Assembly: GCA_023269675.1 (NCBI GenBank)
Contig: JAHFSX010000012.1
Span: 98,711-162,710, forward strand
Length of the DNA: 64,000 bases
Direction of reading: 5' to 3'
Origin: Verrucomicrobiota bacterium
Lineage (GTDB): Bacteria > Verrucomicrobiota > Kiritimatiellia > RFP12 > UBA1067
The notes beneath the pieces are model-generated. The model was not told the DNA's origin and did not search any database. It saw only the letters and a program-made list of their open reading frames with translations. The position numbers were made by a program, and so were the translations under genes. Of this stretch, positions 25,187 to 35,000 are shown one piece after another; positions within the stretch are counted from its first letter, which is position 1, and the number at the start of each line of letters is the position of its first letter.

Positions 25187-25300
25187 TTGGCCGCGTATTG
25201 TGACAGAAACCGCCCGCGGCTTCAAGCGCGCGACAGAGAGGAGTTTAAGAGGCAGGATGAGCGCCTCATGGCCTGACCAGCGATAAGAACAAGATGTTTT

Positions 25301-25397
25301 ACCACGAAGACACCAAGAGCACGAAGAAATACCAAGCTATTTTGCGTAATACCGATGATTTTCTTGGTGTCCTTCGCGCTCTTGGTGTCTTTGTGGT
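25301..25397. repeat. CACGAAGACACCAAG-type long inverted repeat
   Basis: Arms at 25301-25336 and 25363-25397 are near-perfect reverse complements (ACCAC-G/A-AAGACACCAAGAGC-A/G-CGAAG and so on), with a loop of about 26 bases. The arms themselves consist of roughly nine-base units (CACCAAGAG, CACGAAGAA). Read as protein they give a spurious H-E-D-T-K-S-T-K peptide, so small genes called here would be artefacts. A single related arm lies at 2841-2876. Confidence 0.8.
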
Positions 25398-25438
25398 GGA
25401 AATTTCGGGGTTGCGGGCTGAGCCCGGGTTGGGAATAA

Positions 25439-25468
25439 GATTACGATTAAGATTAGGATTACGATTGG
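25439..25468. repeat. GATTAN hexamer array
   Basis: Five contiguous hexamers GATTAC, GATTAA, GATTAG, GATTAC, GATTGG run from 25439 to 25468. They end 25 bases before the helicase start codon. The same unit appears at 2761-2829 and 50551-50610. Confidence 0.8.
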
Positions 25469-25493
25469 GGCCGAGACGTGGCATACTACGCCC

Positions 25494-26624
25494 ATGACTT
25501 TTTCTGACATCGGTGTGAACCCTGAACTCATCGCGGCCCTGGCCAAACAGCGCATCACGGAGCCGACCCCCATCCAGACCGTGGCCTACCCCGTGCTCCT
25601 GGCCGGCAAGGATGCCTACCTGAACGCCGAGACCGGCACCGGCAAGACGCTGGCCTACCTGCTGCCGCTCTTCAGCCGCATCGACGCCAAGCTCGCGGCG
25701 ACCCAGCTGGTGGTCGTGGCGCCTACCCACGAGCTGGCCCTCCAGATCCAGCGCCAGTGCTGCGACCTGGCCCAGAACGCGGGCTGGCCCATCAGCACGC
25801 TGCTGCTCATCGGGGGCACGCTGATCGACCGGCAGATCGAGAAGCTCAAGAAAAAGCCGCAGATCGTGGTCGGCTCGCCCGGCCGCATCCGCGAGCTGAT
25901 CCAGCTCAAAAAGCTGAAGGCCCACCTGGTCAAGAGCGTCGTGGTCGACGAGGCCGACCGGCTGCTGGTCGAGGAGAGCCTGCCCATGATCCGCGACCTG
26001 CTGCATGTGCTGCCGCGCGACCGCCAGCTGGTCTTCGTCTCGGCCACGGAGCAGCCCGAGAGCGCGGGCGTCATCGCCTCGATCGCGCCCGAGCTGGTCA
26101 TGCTCCAGACCGCGGCCGTGCCGATGAACCCGAACATCGAGCACCTCTTCCTGGTCTGCGAGGAGCGCGACAAGCCGGACCTGCTGCGCAGCCTGCTGCA
26201 CGCCCTCAAGCCCGTCCGCGCGATGGTCTTTGTCCACCGCACCGAGACGGCCGAGATCGTCGCCTCCAAGCTGGCTTTCCACCATATCCCGACCGCGCAG
26301 CTGCACGGCGCCTTCGACAAACGCGACCGCAAACAGGCGATGGACGACTTCCGCAGCGGCCGCGCGGCCGTGATGCTCGCGTCGGATGTCGCGGCCCGCG
26401 GGCTCGACATCCCCGGGGTCACGCACATCTTCAACCTCGACGCGCCCGCGCTCGGCAAGGCCTACCTGCACCGCGTGGGGCGCACCGCCCGCGCCGGCGC
26501 CTCCGGCGTCGCCGTCACGCTGGTGACCGCGGCCGAGTCGCACCTGCCCCGCCGCTACGAGCAGGAGCTGGGCATCGTCATGCACCCCATGCGCCTGCGC
26601 GAGGGCCAGCTGATCCGGCTGTAA
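25494..26624 (+). CDS. DEAD-box RNA helicase
   Basis: 376 residues, a minimal two-domain helicase with almost no C-terminal extension. Motifs in order: Q motif (P-T-P-I-Q near 25), A-E-T-G-T-G-K-T (45-52), P-T-H-E-L-A, G-S-P-G-R-I, V-D-E-A-D (about 152-156), S-A-T, and H-R-V-G-R-T-A-R-A-G near the end. It remodels RNA duplexes, for example during ribosome assembly or mRNA decay at low temperature. The exact subfamily (CshB-, RhlB-like) is not resolvable by eye. The start is 25 bases after a hexamer repeat that may carry or replace its promoter. Confidence 0.93.
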   Translation: MTFSDIGVNPELIAALAKQRITEPTPIQTVAYPVLLAGKDAYLNAETGTGKTLAYLLPLFSRIDAKLAATQLVVVAPTHELALQIQRQCCDLAQNAGWPISTLLLIGGTLIDRQIEKLKKKPQIVVGSPGRIRELIQLKKLKAHLVKSVVVDEADRLLVEESLPMIRDLLHVLPRDRQLVFVSATEQPESAGVIASIAPELVMLQTAAVPMNPNIEHLFLVCEERDKPDLLRSLLHALKPVRAMVFVHRTETAEIVASKLAFHHIPTAQLHGAFDKRDRKQAMDDFRSGRAAVMLASDVAARGLDIPGVTHIFNLDAPALGKAYLHRVGRTARAGASGVAVTLVTAAESHLPRRYEQELGIVMHPMRLREGQLIRL

Positions 26625-26631
26625 GCGGAGA

Positions 26632-26718
26632 CGGCGGCGCGGAGCGCGCGCCCCGCCCCAGCCGGCGAGGGGCGACACCTCTTGGAGGTGGGGGTCGGGC
26701 GAGCGCTCCGCGCCGCCG
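26632..26718. repeat. Structured inverted repeat after the helicase gene
   Basis: CGGCGGCGCGGAGCGC (26632-26647) and GCGCTCCGCGCCGCCG (26703-26718) are exact reverse complements; inside is a second hairpin, CACCTC-TTG-GAGGTG, at about 26676-26690. There is no T-run, so a classical intrinsic terminator is unlikely; it may be a REP-like element or an mRNA 3'-end stabiliser. Confidence 0.6.
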
Positions 26719-26921
26719 GCGTGATGTGGCGTGCGGCGGCAAGCGGTATCCCGCGCGACGCCGCTTTGCTTGGACGGGCCAGAAAGCGGTGCCGCGCTAC
26801 GCTTGTCTCCGCACCCCTTCTCCGTCCCACGCCCGCTTCGCGCTTGACGCGGCGCGCTTGTTTCACCATGCTGATACTGGACTATTTTTGTGCCAGGTGG
26901 CGGTTAGACAAGGAGAAGGCG

Positions 26922-29900
26922 ATGAAACGGAAAAGCGCGTGGTTTATTCTGCTGGCGGTCGGCTGGGTGTGCGGGGGTGCCTGGGCGCAGGCGTTGCCGT
27001 CCGGGTGGCTGGATGTGCCGTTCGGAAGATATACGGACGCCTATCAGGGCGGCAGCACCTGCGCGGACGGGGTATTCACGGTCGCGGGGTCCGGGTATGA
27101 CGTGTATGACGTGGCCAATGACGGCGGCCGTTTCGCGTTCCTGCCGCTGCTCGGCGACTGCGAAGTGATCGCCCGCGTCAAGAAGCTCCAGGCCGAGCTG
27201 GCGTACGGCGCGCGGGCGGGCCTCATGCTCCGCCAGAACAACGACCGCAACGCGGTGAACGCGGTCTTCGGCCGCATGCGGGGCGACGAAGTCACGAACA
27301 TCGGGCGCATCACCTCGGCCTATCGAAGCGCGGTTAATGCGTCCACCTCGTCCAAGAGCGGGAACGGCTTTGATTATCCGTGGCTCCTGATGCGGCTGAT
27401 CCGGCAGGGCAACACCGTGCGGTCATACATTGCGACCAATGAGACCGGCACCGTGTGGGAGCTTTACAACACGCAGACCGTGGCTCTGGGCGATGCCGTC
27501 AACGCCGGAATTTTTGTTTCCCGCAACAACGTCACCACCAACGCCTTGCCCGTCATGACGAACGATTTCGACCAGGTCGCGGTGCGGCAGCTGGTCACAG
27601 TGCAGACCAATGCCGCGGCGGGCTTCGACGTCAGCTGGGTCACGGAGTCGCCCAGCCTCTCCAACGGGTGGAGCTACACCTATCTGTTGACGCGCACGCC
27701 CGAAGGCGGGTCGGCCGTGACGCAGGCGCAGGACCTGGCGACGGCCGCCTATGCGGATGCCTCGGTTTCTGCGGGCACCTTTTACCGCTATGCCGTGACC
27801 GCGGTGCCTGTGCCCCAGGACCCGCTGACGCCGCCGCCGAACGTGCTGATCGGGACGAGCGCGGCCACGCGCCTGCCGTATGCCGTGACCAATCTGCTGG
27901 CCGGTCTGGCGCAAGGTCTCTATGCGGCCTACTACATGCCGTCCACTGCGGTGGCGCCCGGCGTGACGCGTGTCGAGAATTCCGTCTCCAACGTGGTGTC
28001 GCTCTATCCGGCGGGATACACCAACAACTTCAAGACCGTGTTCAACGCCAACCTCCAGGCCGAGGCGGCGGACCTCTACACGTTCTTCATCGAATCGGAC
28101 GACGGCGTGCGGATGTGGGTGGGCGATACGCAGATCATGGACACGTGGTACGGAGCGCTGCTGAAATCCTCCTCCGGCCCGGTGTGGCTGGAGGCGGGGC
28201 GGTCTTATCCGGTGCGGGTCGAGTATTACCAGAGCACCGGCGCGCGCGCCTGCACCTTGCAGTGGCGGCGCGCGGGTGCGCCGGAGGTGAGCGCGGCGGT
28301 GCCGCCTTCCGCACTCTCGCCGGTGCCGCTGCCGTGGCGGCATGAGGATATCGGCGATGTGTCGCAGAACGGCAATGCGGCGTTCGACCTCGGCACCGGC
28401 GCGATCACCGTGGCCGCGAACGGCAACGCGATGACCAACAGCGCGGACGCCTGCCACCTGGTCAGCCGCGACATCGAGAACGATTTCGACGTCGCGGTGC
28501 GGCTCGACGCGCTGACGGGCGCGGGCGCGGACCGCCGGGCAGGCATCGTCCTGCGCGGCGACCTGACGCCGGGCGCGGCCGGTGTGGCGCTTCTCGCCGT
28601 GCCGGGCGCGGGCGAATACACGGTCTCTGTGGTGGCGCGCGACGCGGCCGACGCGGCGCCGTCTGTCGCCGCCTACGCCACGGGCGTGGCGCCGGGCTCT
28701 GCCCTCTGGCTGCGGCTGGTGCGCACCGGCATGCGGGTCGCGTGCTACTACCGCGCGGACGGCGTGACGTCGTGGAGCCCGACGCGCGAGTTGACCAATG
28801 CGCTGTACTTTGCGACCGACAAGCTCGGGCTCGTGGCGAGTTCCGCCGAGGCGGGCGGCGCGGCCGGGGCCGTGTTCGGCGCCGTGGCCATCACGCCGGC
28901 GCCCAGCGTCGCGCTGCTGCCGACGGACGACGTGTACCTGCAGGCGGACGACGCCAACTACGGGACCTCGACGAACCTGACGATGAGGCGCGCCTCGGGC
29001 ACGCAGCAGCGCGAGGTCTTCTTGCGCTTCAACGTCGCGGGACTGGCGGCGGTGAGCTCGGCGAAGCTGCGGCTCTACGTGCAGGCGCGCGCCGCGTCGC
29101 CGGCGGTGCAGGAGACCGTGGTCAGGCGCTTCGACAATCTGGACTGGAGCGAGACCGCGGTGCGCTGGAGCAGCGCGCCGGGCGGCCTGCGCGTGCCGAC
29201 GGTCTTTCTGGCGGATGACGATCCGACGATCATCGGGCGGGCGAACACGCCGCAGGCGGGGCAGTTCCTGGAGTTTGACCTCACCGGTGTGGTGCGGGAT
29301 GCTGCGGCTGGGACCGGCGACCTGACGCTGAACCTCTTCACAACGGCCGTGTACAGCACCCCGGTGAATTTCGCCTCGAAAGAATATGCGGACAGCGCCA
29401 AGCGCGCGGCCATCGTGTATGCGTTGGACAAGCCGGCGGGACTGACGGCTGACGGCGGGCCCGAAACCGGCAACATTTCGCTCGCGTGGCAGGCGGTCAC
29501 GGGTGCCACGGCGTACCGCGTCTACCGTGCGGCCGCGGCCGAGGGGCCGTATGCCCAGGTGGGCGGCGACCTGACCGCGACCGTGCTGAAGAACACCGGG
29601 CTGACCGGCGGGCAGCGCTATTACTATACCGTGAGCGCGGTGCTGCCCGGCGGCGAGGCGGCGCCGTCGGCACCGGACTCGGCGGTCGCGCCGGCCACGC
29701 ACACCGCGGTGGGCGACAACGCCGACACGTATGTCCAGGGACCTTCAACAAACGCCGCAAATTACGGCGCGGCGTCATCGATGAACACCAAATACTCGGT
29801 TCCGATCGGCACAACCTCGCGCGAGGCGTACATGCGCTTCGACAACGTGGCCGGCCTGGGACATGTCGAGAAGGCGGTGCTGCGTCTGACGGCCTCGCAG

Positions 29901-31958
29901 ACCGGACCGGATTACGCGGCGACCTATGTCGACTTCCGGCTGATGGCCTCCAACAGCTGGGAAGAGATGGCCGTCTCGTTTTCCAATCCGCCGCCCGGTA
30001 TCGTGCTGATGACCAAGGCGGACACGGTGCCGAACCCGCTGACCACGGTGCGCATGCAGATGCCGCCGGCGGTGGGCAACATGCTTGAAATGGATGTGAC
30101 CCCGCTGGTGCGGCGCGCCGCCGCGCTGAACGCGGACGGCAAGATGAGCATCCAGATCATCCGCGTCGACACGGCCACCGGCAACAACAGCGCGTTTTAC
30201 ACGAAGGAAGACGGCACGGCCTCGCGCCGCCCGCAGCTGGTCTACACGCTGGGACGGACCGCCGCGCCGGCCGTGGCGGTCAGCAACGGCTACGCCTCCG
30301 TCTCCTGGCCGGCGTATCGCGGCGCGGTCGGGTACGTGGTGCGGCGGGCCTGGGCGGCGGAGGGGCCCTACACGGTTGTGACCAACACGACGGCGCTGGC
30401 GTTCAAGGACCTTGACGCGGGCGTCGGAGGAATCTCCTTCTACACGCTGACGGCGGTGCTGGCCGGGGGCGACGCGGAGACCTCGCGGCCGACGGCCGTC
30501 TGCGTGCAGGCGCTGGAGGCGCGCTATCCGGTGGCGGACACGATGATCGAGTCCAACGGCGGCGTCACGACCACGACGATCCACGGGAGCGACACGGCCT
30601 TCAATCTCAAGCTCAGTCCGGTCCGGGAGGACTTCTTCAAGTTCGACGTGGGCGGGCTGGAGAGTGCGACGAACGTGCGCTTCCGCGTTTGCTCATCGGC
30701 GCAGAACACGTCCTATACCCCGGTCAATTTCATCGTAAGGTCCGGCGATTTCGGGGACTGGAACGAGTATGGGGTGACCTACGACGCGCCGCCTCGCGGC
30801 TACACGCCGCCGAGCGTCTCTACGTCGGCCAAAGGGACCAACGAGCTGGCGCGCATCAACTGCCCGTACAAGGATCCGTCTGACGCCTTCGACAACTACC
30901 TCGAGGCGGACGTGACGGCGGCGGTGCGGGCGGCGGCGCAGGCCGGCAAGCGGTACATCACGCTTTTCCTGACGGGCGACAGCACCAAGCAGAACGCGGC
31001 CGGCTACATGAGTGTTCCGTCGCGCGAGTACGGCACGCTGCTGAAGCGGCCGGTGCTGCTCTGCAGCGCGAGCCGGTTCGGCGCGCCACAGACGCTGCGC
31101 GCCGAGCCGCTGGCGGACCAGGCGGGCTTCGCGCTGACGTGGCGGCCGGTGGCGGGGGCGGTGCGGTACATCGTCATGCGCTCCGGTCCGCAGGACGGCG
31201 GGTCGGTGGTGATGCTCGCCGACAGCGTGACCGGCACCAGCTACACCGACGCGGGGCCGGATTACTGGAACGGCCGCTCCTATACCTACACGGTGACGGC
31301 CGTGAACGCGGACGGGACGGTGTCGGCGGCGGCGCAGGTGGCGCAGGCCCTGCCGTTGACCTTCACGCGGCCGGTGGTGGCGGACACCTTTGTGCGGGGG
31401 GGCGCCTCCACGAACAGCTCCTACGCGCTCTCCCCCCTGGTCGAGCTCAAAGGGGACAGCAACCCGGACTATGAGCGGGAGGGCCTCTTCCGCGTGGCGG
31501 TGACCGGACTGCCCGAGGTCGTGCGGGCGCAACTCCGGCTTAAGCTGAATTCGACCAACACCTTTACGGACAGCACGGTGGTGCTGCTGGCGACCAACGA
31601 CACCGGGTGGGCGGAAAGCGGCCCGACGGCGCCGACGTGGAACACGGTCATGGGACCGGGCGCCGGACGGCCGCCCGAGCCTGCGCCGGATGACCCGGCG
31701 GTGATCGCGCGCTTCAACCTGAAGGCCGCCGGCTACGGGCGGGGCGATGACATGTTCTTCGACATCACGGCTCAGCTGAAGGGGGCGCAGGCGCGGGCGG
31801 AGGACACGCTGATGGTGCAGATGTTCCTCACGACGCTGAACGCGGCGGGGAACTTCACGGTCTGCTCGCTCCAGTCAGCGGATGTGGGTGACGTGCCCTA
31901 CGTGCTCTACACGGTGGCACGCAACCCGGCACCGGGCACGCAGCTGCTGCTGAAATAG
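26922..31958 (+). CDS. Giant secreted PA14/DNRLRE/Fn3 protein A
   Basis: 1678 residues from the ATG at 26922, chosen because AGGAG lies just upstream and a signal peptide (M-K-R-K-S-A-W-F ... G-A-W-A-Q-A) begins there. Order: LamG/DUF1349-like beta-sandwich (about 30-225, with G-L-M-L-R), Fn3-like (226-310), PA14 (about 332-464, with F-F-I-E-S-D-D-G-V-R-M-W-V), second beta-sandwich (471-656), then four DNRLRE (CBM96-type) modules starting near 668, 932, 1204 and 1486, separated by Fn3 domains. DNRLRE modules are linked to acidic polysaccharide binding. No catalytic domain is seen, so it is probably an extracellular glycan-binding scaffold. The C-terminus reads P-G-T-Q-L-L-L-K. A close paralogue follows 73 bases downstream. 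Confidence 0.82.
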   Translation: MKRKSAWFILLAVGWVCGGAWAQALPSGWLDVPFGRYTDAYQGGSTCADGVFTVAGSGYDVYDVANDGGRFAFLPLLGDCEVIARVKKLQAELAYGARAGLMLRQNNDRNAVNAVFGRMRGDEVTNIGRITSAYRSAVNASTSSKSGNGFDYPWLLMRLIRQGNTVRSYIATNETGTVWELYNTQTVALGDAVNAGIFVSRNNVTTNALPVMTNDFDQVAVRQLVTVQTNAAAGFDVSWVTESPSLSNGWSYTYLLTRTPEGGSAVTQAQDLATAAYADASVSAGTFYRYAVTAVPVPQDPLTPPPNVLIGTSAATRLPYAVTNLLAGLAQGLYAAYYMPSTAVAPGVTRVENSVSNVVSLYPAGYTNNFKTVFNANLQAEAADLYTFFIESDDGVRMWVGDTQIMDTWYGALLKSSSGPVWLEAGRSYPVRVEYYQSTGARACTLQWRRAGAPEVSAAVPPSALSPVPLPWRHEDIGDVSQNGNAAFDLGTGAITVAANGNAMTNSADACHLVSRDIENDFDVAVRLDALTGAGADRRAGIVLRGDLTPGAAGVALLAVPGAGEYTVSVVARDAADAAPSVAAYATGVAPGSALWLRLVRTGMRVACYYRADGVTSWSPTRELTNALYFATDKLGLVASSAEAGGAAGAVFGAVAITPAPSVALLPTDDVYLQADDANYGTSTNLTMRRASGTQQREVFLRFNVAGLAAVSSAKLRLYVQARAASPAVQETVVRRFDNLDWSETAVRWSSAPGGLRVPTVFLADDDPTIIGRANTPQAGQFLEFDLTGVVRDAAAGTGDLTLNLFTTAVYSTPVNFASKEYADSAKRAAIVYALDKPAGLTADGGPETGNISLAWQAVTGATAYRVYRAAAAEGPYAQVGGDLTATVLKNTGLTGGQRYYYTVSAVLPGGEAAPSAPDSAVAPATHTAVGDNADTYVQGPSTNAANYGAASSMNTKYSVPIGTTSREAYMRFDNVAGLGHVEKAVLRLTASQTGPDYAATYVDFRLMASNSWEEMAVSFSNPPPGIVLMTKADTVPNPLTTVRMQMPPAVGNMLEMDVTPLVRRAAALNADGKMSIQIIRVDTATGNNSAFYTKEDGTASRRPQLVYTLGRTAAPAVAVSNGYASVSWPAYRGAVGYVVRRAWAAEGPYTVVTNTTALAFKDLDAGVGGISFYTLTAVLAGGDAETSRPTAVCVQALEARYPVADTMIESNGGVTTTTIHGSDTAFNLKLSPVREDFFKFDVGGLESATNVRFRVCSSAQNTSYTPVNFIVRSGDFGDWNEYGVTYDAPPRGYTPPSVSTSAKGTNELARINCPYKDPSDAFDNYLEADVTAAVRAAAQAGKRYITLFLTGDSTKQNAAGYMSVPSREYGTLLKRPVLLCSASRFGAPQTLRAEPLADQAGFALTWRPVAGAVRYIVMRSGPQDGGSVVMLADSVTGTSYTDAGPDYWNGRSYTYTVTAVNADGTVSAAAQVAQALPLTFTRPVVADTFVRGGASTNSSYALSPLVELKGDSNPDYEREGLFRVAVTGLPEVVRAQLRLKLNSTNTFTDSTVVLLATNDTGWAESGPTAPTWNTVMGPGAGRPPEPAPDDPAVIARFNLKAAGYGRGDDMFFDITAQLKGAQARAEDTLMVQMFLTTLNAAGNFTVCSLQSADVGDVPYVLYTVARNPAPGTQLLLK

Positions 31959-32031
31959 TTGACGCAAAATCCTCGCGACTGGTTTTTTGTGGTAGGGACG
32001 TGAAGGCGGTTTTGAAAAAAAGGGGGTCGAT

Positions 32032-35000
32032 ATGAAGAAGACATATAAAACGTGGTGGCTCGGTTCGGCTTTATTGTTGGCGGGGTACGGCGCTTTCGCG
32101 CAGGCGCTGCCGGCGGAATGGATGGACCTGCCGTTCGGGAACTTCGACGCGGCGAATCCGGGCGCGGCCAGTCAGGCCGGCGGCGTGTTCACGGTTTCGG
32201 GCTCGGGCAACAATATGTACGGCACGGCCGACGACGGCGGCCGGTTCGTGTTCCAGCCGCTGGCGGGCGACGGCGAGGTCGTCGCCGCGGTCGAGCGCGT
32301 GGCCTTCAGCCAGGCGATCTATGGGCGCGCGGGACTGATGTTCCGCAACAACAACCAGAGGGAGTCCGCCACGGCGATCTTCTACCGCAGCCGTTTCGAC
32401 CCCACCAACGGCATGTCGACGTTGCGCGGCCAGTACCGGGCCTCGGAGGCGGCCACCATGGTGTGGCAGACCGAGCGCCGGTACTACTCCAACGAGTGGA
32501 TGTATGTGCGCCTCGTGCGGCAGGGGGATGTCTTCACCAGCTACTACACCACCAACGCCACGCCGACCGAGTGGCAGCTCGGTGACGTCGCGACCGTGAC
32601 CATGGGCGAGGCGGTCAACGCGGGTCTGTTCGTTGCCAAGTACGGGACACAGACGGTCAAGGCGATCACCAACCGCTTCGACCAGGTGGCCGTGCGTCCG
32701 TTCGTCGCGGTCGCCCAGGCCGGAGCCGACGCTCTCGCGGTCTCCTGGGTGGCGCAGCCCCCGGTGACCAATGTGTACAGCAGCCTGACCTACACCCTCT
32801 CGCGCGGCGCGAGCCGCACCGGCCCCTTCACGGTGCTGGCTGATGGGCTGACGGACACGGCTTACACCAACACGGTCGATGTCGGGCCGACTTACTACTA
32901 CCGCGTCGCCGCGGTCTGCGACGGGGCGGCGACCAACTTGATCGGCGTCAGCGGCGGCCGGCGCATCGCCTTCGTTGCGACCAATCTGGTGACCGCCGCG
33001 GCCAACGGCTACTGGGCCGAGTCCTACACCGTGGGCGCGGAGTTCGTGGTCCGCACCTCCCGCGTGGTCAACGCGGTGCTCAACACCGCGATCACCAACG
33101 GCGTGGTCTTGCACGGGGACGCGTACCACGCCTACTACACGGCCACGCTGGTGCCGACCAACACGGACGACTATTTTATCCAGACACGCTTCAACGATGC
33201 CGGGCGCGTGTGGCTGGGCGACGACCTGATCATCAACGACATGACCGCGGGCGCAAGCCGGCCGGTCTGCTCCGCGCCGATACGGCTCGAGGCCGGGCGC
33301 GCGGTCACGCTGCGCGTCTACCACTATCAGAATGACACCGCAGCCGAAGTGACGGTGCAGTGGGCGCGCATGGGCGACAAGACGTTCGCCGACATCCCGT
33401 TGAACTTCGTCAGCCCGCTGCCGAGCCCGTGGCGCAGCCGCGATTTCGGGCTGCCGCACCTGAACGGCTTTGCCGAGTATGACTTCACCGCCAAGCAGTT
33501 CACGGTCACCGCGGGCGGCAGCGCTGACAGCGCGGCCGAGGCCGGACACTACGCCTATCAGGAAACCGCCGGCGACTTCAGCCTGCAGACCTGCGTGGCC
33601 TCGCAGAGCGGCACGCAGAAGAAGGCCGGGCTGCTGATCCGGGCTTCGGTTTCCAATGACGCGGCGCGTGCGGGCTGTTTCGTGGGCGACGGCCAACTCA
33701 TCGTCGAACTGCGTGACGCAGCGGGGGGCGCGGTGACGTCCGTTCCGGTCACATTCCCGACCGACGCACCGGTCCGGTTGAAAGCCGAGTACGTGGGCGG
33801 CACGCTCTCCTTTTTCTGCAAGGCGAATCCGACGGACGCGTGGGCGGTAGTGACCAATCTGCCGTTCACGCTGCCGTGGACCGCGTATGCGGGTGTCGCG
33901 GCGCAGTCGCTGAGCGATACCGAGGCCAACCGCGCCGTGTTCTCCGAGACCTCGCGCGTCGGCGTGTCGGTTCCGGTCGCGCCGGAGGCGGATGCGCAGG
34001 TGCTGATCGGCTCCACCAACTTCGGGCGGGCCTCCTACATGACGGTCAAGCACTGGGACGCCGGAACCACGAGCGAGGCGCTCCTGCGTTTCAACACCAA
34101 GGGGCTCTCCTCGGTGCGGACGGCCAAGCTGCGGCTGTACGCGCTGGACCGCGCCGCGACCGGAGCCGCCGCCAACCAGACGCTGATCGTGCGGCGGCTG
34201 CAAGACAACGCGTGGGGCGAGACCAATGTGACGTGGGCCAACCCGCCCGCGGGCGTCGTGCTGCCGAGCGGGCTGATCGGAACGGACGATCCGCTCTATC
34301 TCGCCTCCGTCAAGGTGGCCGTCAAGGGCACCTACACGGAGATCGACCTGACGGCGGCGGTGCGCGCCAGCGCGCAGGCGGACGGCCGGCTTTCGCTGCA
34401 GCTGCACACGAGCGCGATCTACGACGCGAACCCCGCCCAGTTTGCGACGCGCGAGTACGGCGACGCCACCAAGCGTCCGGCGCTGGTCTGTTACGGCGAC
34501 GGACCGGTCGGGCTGACGGCCGAGCCGGGCGCGGCCGCGAACGAGATCGCGCTGGTCTGGCGGCTGGTGGAGGACCCGTCCGCAACCTACACGGTCAAGC
34601 GCGCGACGGCGGCGGAGGGACCCTTCACGGTGATCGCCACAAACGTGTTCGGCTACACCTACTACGACAAGAGCCTGACGCCCGGCACGCGCTACTACTA
34701 CACGCTGACGGCCGTGACGCCTGCATGGGAGAGCCCGGTTTCGCCGGTGGTCTCGGCCCTGCCCGACGCGCTGACGCGCGGCACGCAGGAGGCGCTGGCG
34801 GACGTTTATGTGCAGGCGGGAACGACGCGCGACACGACGTACAACAGCACGACGATCGTGCTCAAGAGTTCGTGCCTTGACGATACCTTCCAGCGCGAAG
34901 GCTTCATCAAGTTCAACGTGGCGGGTCTGGGCTCGGTGCAGAACGCGCGGCTGCGACTGATGCCGCAGGTGTCGGATGAGGCCGGCAAGACGCTGCTGAC

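Noticed and set aside
25294..25497. 67-codon frame beginning M-F-Y-H-E-D-T-K
   Set aside because: The peptide is a translation of the intergenic repeats and is a known type of annotation artefact.
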